Assembly (NCBI RefSeq): GCF_907164915.1
Contig: NC_061867.1
Location: forward strand, 25,830,308-25,894,307
Origin: Impatiens glandulifera
Taxonomy: Eukaryota > Streptophyta > Magnoliopsida > Ericales > Balsaminaceae
Length of the DNA stretch: 64,000 nt
Direction: 5' to 3'
The position numbers and the translations under genes were made by a program. Below are positions 60,241-64,000 of the stretch, piece after piece; the stretch's first letter is position 1, and each line of letters opens with the position of its first letter. The notes beneath the pieces were generated by a model, which was not told the origin of the DNA, searched no databases, and saw only the letters and a program-made list of their open reading frames with translations.

Positions 60241-61084
60241 TAAAATACGGCATGCACATAGGGAGAACCTCCCTCTTTTTCAAAACGTTCATATTACATA
60301 TGCTTTCATACAAATTGGGCATGCATTGAGGGAGAAGTCGTCGCTTCTCAAAATTGTTTGTGTTAAAATTGTTTTCATAAAAACACCATGCATGGATTTA
60401 GGGAGAAGCCTCTTCTTCTCAAAATATACTTGGTGCATAATTTTATAAAATATATGTGTGCATAAATTTAGAGGAAAATAAAATTATCAGACAGATAAAA
60501 CTGGAGGGTTTTCTCCTTTTGAAACCGAACAGATCATTCTGCCAAATTATTATAGATAAAACTGAACGGCTTAAGGAAACTAGAAATCAAGCCGATCGGT
60601 TATTTATCAGATTGAAAAACTACCGCTCGATTAAATCTCCGTTTTTAAACGGAAGCGGTTTTTCTTCAAACTTAAATAACCGATCCCTTAAATTCAGAAT
60701 ATGCAGATAGTTGCTCTAATTAATATACATGAATATTTCGGTAGTTTAATCTTCAAATCAAAATTGGACAACTGTCCAATTTTTAATTATTTGTCTGTAT
60801 ATATTCCCTCTAGGAAATCAAAAAGTCATACCTTAAAAAACTTGAAGAATTGTGTATCTCAACGTTCAAAAGAATTACTCACATACTTGTAACAGTCTCT
60901 TTCTTTTGCACAATAGACCTTAGGATAACTTCCTCCTATTTATTGATGCCTTTATTAGGAGTAACCCACACATTGGAAATATCTCATAATTCCTTTAAGT
61001 AATCATAGGTTATATCTTCATCTTCCAATCTAAATCTCATCCCTAACAAAGAAAAGTCCATCTCCTCTCTCTCAAAATTAAGAA
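60241..61084 (+). other. Post-pol spacer with three similar short segments
   Basis: Three segments of about 80 bp repeat GCATGCA..AGGGAGAA..CCTC..CTTCTCAAAA (near 60250, 60320 and 60390). The rest is AT-rich and non-coding. I see no strong TATA box before the ORF at 61085; CCTATTTATTG near 60935 is the best candidate. Confidence 0.45.
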
Positions 61085-61831
61085 ATGGATTCGGCTTTTA
61101 CTCGCAACACTATGTTCATTGATTTCAACTCTATCATATCTTGTGGGGATGAAGAAATCATTACCATGTTTCTATCTCTAGAAAACTCAGGTTTGACAAA
61201 ATTTATTCAAGGCACACCAATACTTTATGAAAACATTGTCTTCGAATTCTTTGAAAACGCAAGCGTTATCGATGATTCAATTCTATCGAAAGTGGTAGGA
61301 AAAGAATTATTTCTTTATGAAAAACACTTTTCTCACTCCCTCGAACTTCCTACAGAAGGGTTCTCTGATTTTCCTCCTTCTCCAGACGATATTGTCTACG
61401 AAATGTCACTTCTTTTCTCAAACTCCTCTACACGCGTTGAAACCCATGGGGTTAAGTCGCTGCTAAAAACTGAATTCCAAATTCTCAACGATGTCATCGC
61501 CAAGTCCATTCTGGCAAAAGACTCGACCCACATCTACTCCAAGAAAGTTTTCAAAATGATGGTTGTCATAACCAGGGGCATTCCGATCAACTGGTCGAAG
61601 GTCATTTTCGGAAATCTGAAAAAAAAAATGGTTTCCTCTCCAAAAAAGTTGACCAGTTATTTCATTCCACTTGGCCACGTTTTCTTCGACATCAAGGCCT
61701 ACATGTGACCTAGAACTAGCCCAAGACCCTCCCATGTCCTTACCAGAGACAAATTCTATGACTGGATCGATAGGATAGAAAAAGCAAAGGCTAAGAAAAA
61801 AGAAATTTTTCTAGGATCCCCAAGCCAATAA
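61085..61831 (+). pseudogene. Short post-pol ORF, relative of ORF1/ORF2
   Basis: Open from ATG 61085 to a stop at 61706 (207 codons). A frameshift near 61700 would extend it to 61831, ending KAKKKEIFLGSPSQ, close to 248 codons and thus the size of ORF1. The family pattern is clear: MFIDFNS, SLENSGLTKFIQGTP, NIVFEFFENAS, LELPTEGFSDFPP, IPINWSKVIFGNL. The THIYSKKVFKMM segment matches the HYSKKVFDMM of ORF2 next to its in-frame stop. It ends in Lys-rich sequence like ORF1. Soluble; function unknown. Confidence 0.85.
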
Positions 61832-62291
61832 TTTTTGCCTTATCTTCTTTAATATTTTTAAGTATGAATCGAAAAATATTATTAATGTAAACCGGTTATT
61901 TTGTGTCTTAAACCGGTCTTTTAAATATTTATTTTTAAAATTATTTTTTATTAAGTAAAATCTGCATTTATTTAATTATAAGTTATGTCTATAATTTATG
62001 ACCGTTATAAATCTTTTATAATTAAATATTAGATTATAATTGTAACTTGGAAACATACCTTTTCAAATTGGCGCTATCTTTTCTTTTTTAATCGTGTTTG
62101 GGAATACGCGCTATTAAAGTGAGGATTCAATTTTTTGAAGTTTAAAACACGTTTGTTAAATTCCTTTTTAAAATGAAGTATATGCAAAAAATTTGGGTTA
62201 CACTCTCCTGCAAACCTTAAATCTGTCTTTCTCTCTTCCTTCTCTCAAGAACAAACTTTCCTTCTTCATCCGTTTATCTAAGACTACCTAC
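61832..62291 (+). promoter_or_regulatory. Putative promoter of the long post-pol ORF
   Basis: Two ACCGGT motifs (TAAACCGGTTATT and TTAAACCGGTC, about 61890-61920) lie upstream. A weak TATA-like GTATATGC near 62178 is about 114 bp before the ATG at 62292. The leader after it is C+T-rich (CTGTCTTTCTCTCTTCC). The spacing equals that at ORF3 of the 13-kb element. Evidence is positional only. Confidence 0.4.
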
Positions 62292-64000
62292 ATGGCTAAA
62301 GAATCGGCATTGTCCATCAATATTATGCAGTTAGATATCGAATCTATTTATGAATATAGAACTCCGAAGATGGCTAATATCTTCCGTTTTATTGAGGCGT
62401 CTGGCCTTAGAACGTTCTTGGGAGGGTCGTTCATATGTTATGACGACGCGGTACATAATTTCTTCAAATCGGCAAAGGTCGTCAACGAGTATATTTATGC
62501 CGAGATAGATGGTACCGAGTTAACAATTATAAAAGCAACATTTGTAGATATTCTGAGGTTTCCAAGAGAAGGTCATAAATTCTCTCAAGCGTTTCCATCC
62601 GACGTCCTATCTACAATGCAATCCACTTTCTCCGATAGCAACGTTCCGGAAAGTGTGAGTATCTTCTTCTATGCGATATCGTAGCTAGAGCACTCTAGGG
62701 AAGAGGCAGAAACTTCGACACGTTCACCCAATCAAAATTTGATATGATGACGGCTATAGTCATGGTCGATAAAGTCAACTAGGGACTGGTTCTATTCAAA
62801 GTTTTGTGCGAAATGTTATCTCCCCATAACGTTCTTGTGGATTCTGAAGCATTTGGGTGTGACTACCTGTCCAGGTACTCCATTAAGTTCTAAGAAAATT
62901 ATGTTTGTTGTGATTGTTGAAAGATATATCACCAGGACAAGTAAAGCCAAGGAGTCTAACTCCGAGGCTTCCGGCCAACAGTCTAGTGGAGGTAGAACTG
63001 CCATTGCGAAATCTATAGGTAGAAAGTTGATGGGTGGCTCGAAGCATACAAACACATATACTCACGTTGCCCTTAGTAAAAGACTCAGATCCAGAGTTGA
63101 GTCCACTACGAGTACAAACAGTGTTGCAAGAACCAGACCTAGAGAAACCGGTGAAATCACATCTTCTCGAAAGAGAACTCGATTTGAGGTAAATATCCCG
63201 ACTCCCCCTGTATTTAATGCCTCATTTGTATTGGCATAAAGTACAGCTCCTCCTATTGTGATTGAGCCTGCGGCTTTAGAGGTTTAATCGATAGTTAATA
63301 TTTCTACACCAAAGACTATTGATCCTGTTGTAAATGATTTGTCAAATGCTATTGAAACTAAGCGGTTAGAAGTACTATAAACCGACCAGTCCAAAGCTAA
63401 TAAAATCGGTTGGTCTGATCCTTTACAAACCGGCCAGCCCGAAATTACTGCGACCGGTCAAACCGTTCTTGATCAAGCTACTCAGGAGGAGATTCCAAAT
63501 TCAGTCACAGCTACCTTAACTGTTGGTGATTAGAATCCTACAGAATTCTCTAATGAGGAATCCATTTCTATTCCAACATTTCCTTGAGGAATGTTATACA
63601 ACATGCCTCCTCCAAATGAACATGCCATAAGAAGGGTTCGGGTTAACACATTCTCCTCCTTTGCGGAAATGAGAACAACAAGGAGACTTGAAATCAGAGA
63701 ATCGGTTCCAGAACCTAAAAAAGCGGAAGTTTCTCAAACAGGAAAATGGAAGCCAAACAAATGTACTGCCCTTCCTCCTCCTGACTCGCCTTTTGATATC
63801 ACCCCAGAAGCACAAACATCCATTCAACTAATTCTTGAACAGGTTGAAGCTAATACTATGATAAAAATTGATGTTTTCAATTTTTGGGCGAACCTCAGAT
63901 TGGAAACGAGTTTTAGTGAGGTGTTTCCAAATTTAGTAGAAATTAGAAATGGTCAAGACTTTTAGAATTGGAGGATTCAATTTTCTCCATCTATAAAATA
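62292..64000 (+). pseudogene. Long post-pol ORF, relative of ORF3, partial at window edge
   Basis: I choose ATG 62292 (MAKESALSINIMQLDIES) over the in-frame upstream 62193 because family members start just before the (V/L)D(F/I) motif. The first part (ASGLRTFLGGSF, AVHNFFKSAK, DILRFPREG) runs to a stop at 62682. Frames at 62835-63239 (LKHLGVTTCPGTPLSSKK, a Ser/Arg/Lys-rich basic region with KRLRSRVES and RKRTRFE) and 63591-63965 continue it, with several stops between. It matches ORF3 and the minus-strand ORF at 56570 in layout; the coiled-coil part would lie beyond the window. Confidence 0.82.

Larger units (their letters stand above)
59191..64000 (+). mobile_element. Sirevirus-like element, 5'-truncated, running off the window
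   Basis: It begins inside RT at a junction with the minus-strand gag, then carries the end of RT, RNase H, a spacer, a short post-pol ORF (61085) and a long post-pol ORF (62292) reaching the window edge. The 3' LTR is not in view. Order and sequence match the 13-kb element except that only one short ORF precedes the long one. Confidence 0.87.

Overview
This is plant nuclear DNA made almost entirely of transposable elements; I found no convincing host gene, no rRNA and no intact tRNA gene. The evidence is AT-rich intergenic sequence, Ty1/copia and Ty3/gypsy retrotransposons with a plant initiator-Met tRNA primer site, a CACTA DNA transposon, a LINE-like tail, and a 500-N scaffold gap typical of a draft assembly. 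The post-pol ORFs resemble repetitive proteins I remember from Lamiales genome annotations (for example Dorcoceras). That is an unverified recollection, so 'angiosperm, possibly an asterid' is as far as I go.

Layout. 1-2480: a long-inverted-repeat element split by a non-autonomous CACTA (512-1906, TSD GTG). 5122-6882: a solo LTR (TSD TAGTG) whose U3 is a dyad-rich tandem array. 7300-12790: CTCGGTCC-type degenerate repeats and a 2.4-kb array of 50-bp and about 155-bp monomers. 13115-18990: two related copia RT remnants on +, the first split by a 3.9-kb internally deleted and inverted LTR element (13297-17189, TSD AATAT) and by a LINE-like insertion (17413-17896). 19219-21000: short tandem duplications and an LTR-like remnant. 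21650-27145: a decayed minus-strand Tork-like copia with a 1,049-bp tandem duplication. 27146-28579 and 41646-42775: two halves of another minus-strand copia, split by the centrepiece, a 13,056-bp Sirevirus-like copia at 28585-41640 (TSD TCATC). 42783-45790: a tRNA-like stretch, a 315-bp-class tandem repeat and TA microsatellites. 45790-47555: gypsy gag-protease on the minus strand, then the gap. 48056-64000: three more damaged relatives of the Sirevirus-like family, in +, - and + orientation.

The centrepiece has 1,140-bp LTRs, a tRNA-iMet PBS, gag and pol, and then three paralogous ORFs (about 247, 230 and 886 codons) in the env position. Each has a TATA box 60-125 bp before its ATG, so the three look like separate transcription units. 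Related ORFs occur as a pair in the element at the right edge and as at least one copy in the minus-strand element at 51213-59190. DNA upstream of the long ORF repeats the palindrome vocabulary seen in LTR U3s of this family: ACCGGTT in the centrepiece, TTAGAC/GTCTAA in the minus-strand element. This possible shared LTR/internal promoter code, with variable ORF number, is the most interesting signal. Repeated PPTs and U3 palindromes are known for Sireviruses and support the family call; the triplicated ORFs with their own promoters are what I would follow up. All coding regions carry stops or frameshifts, so none of these copies should be autonomous now.
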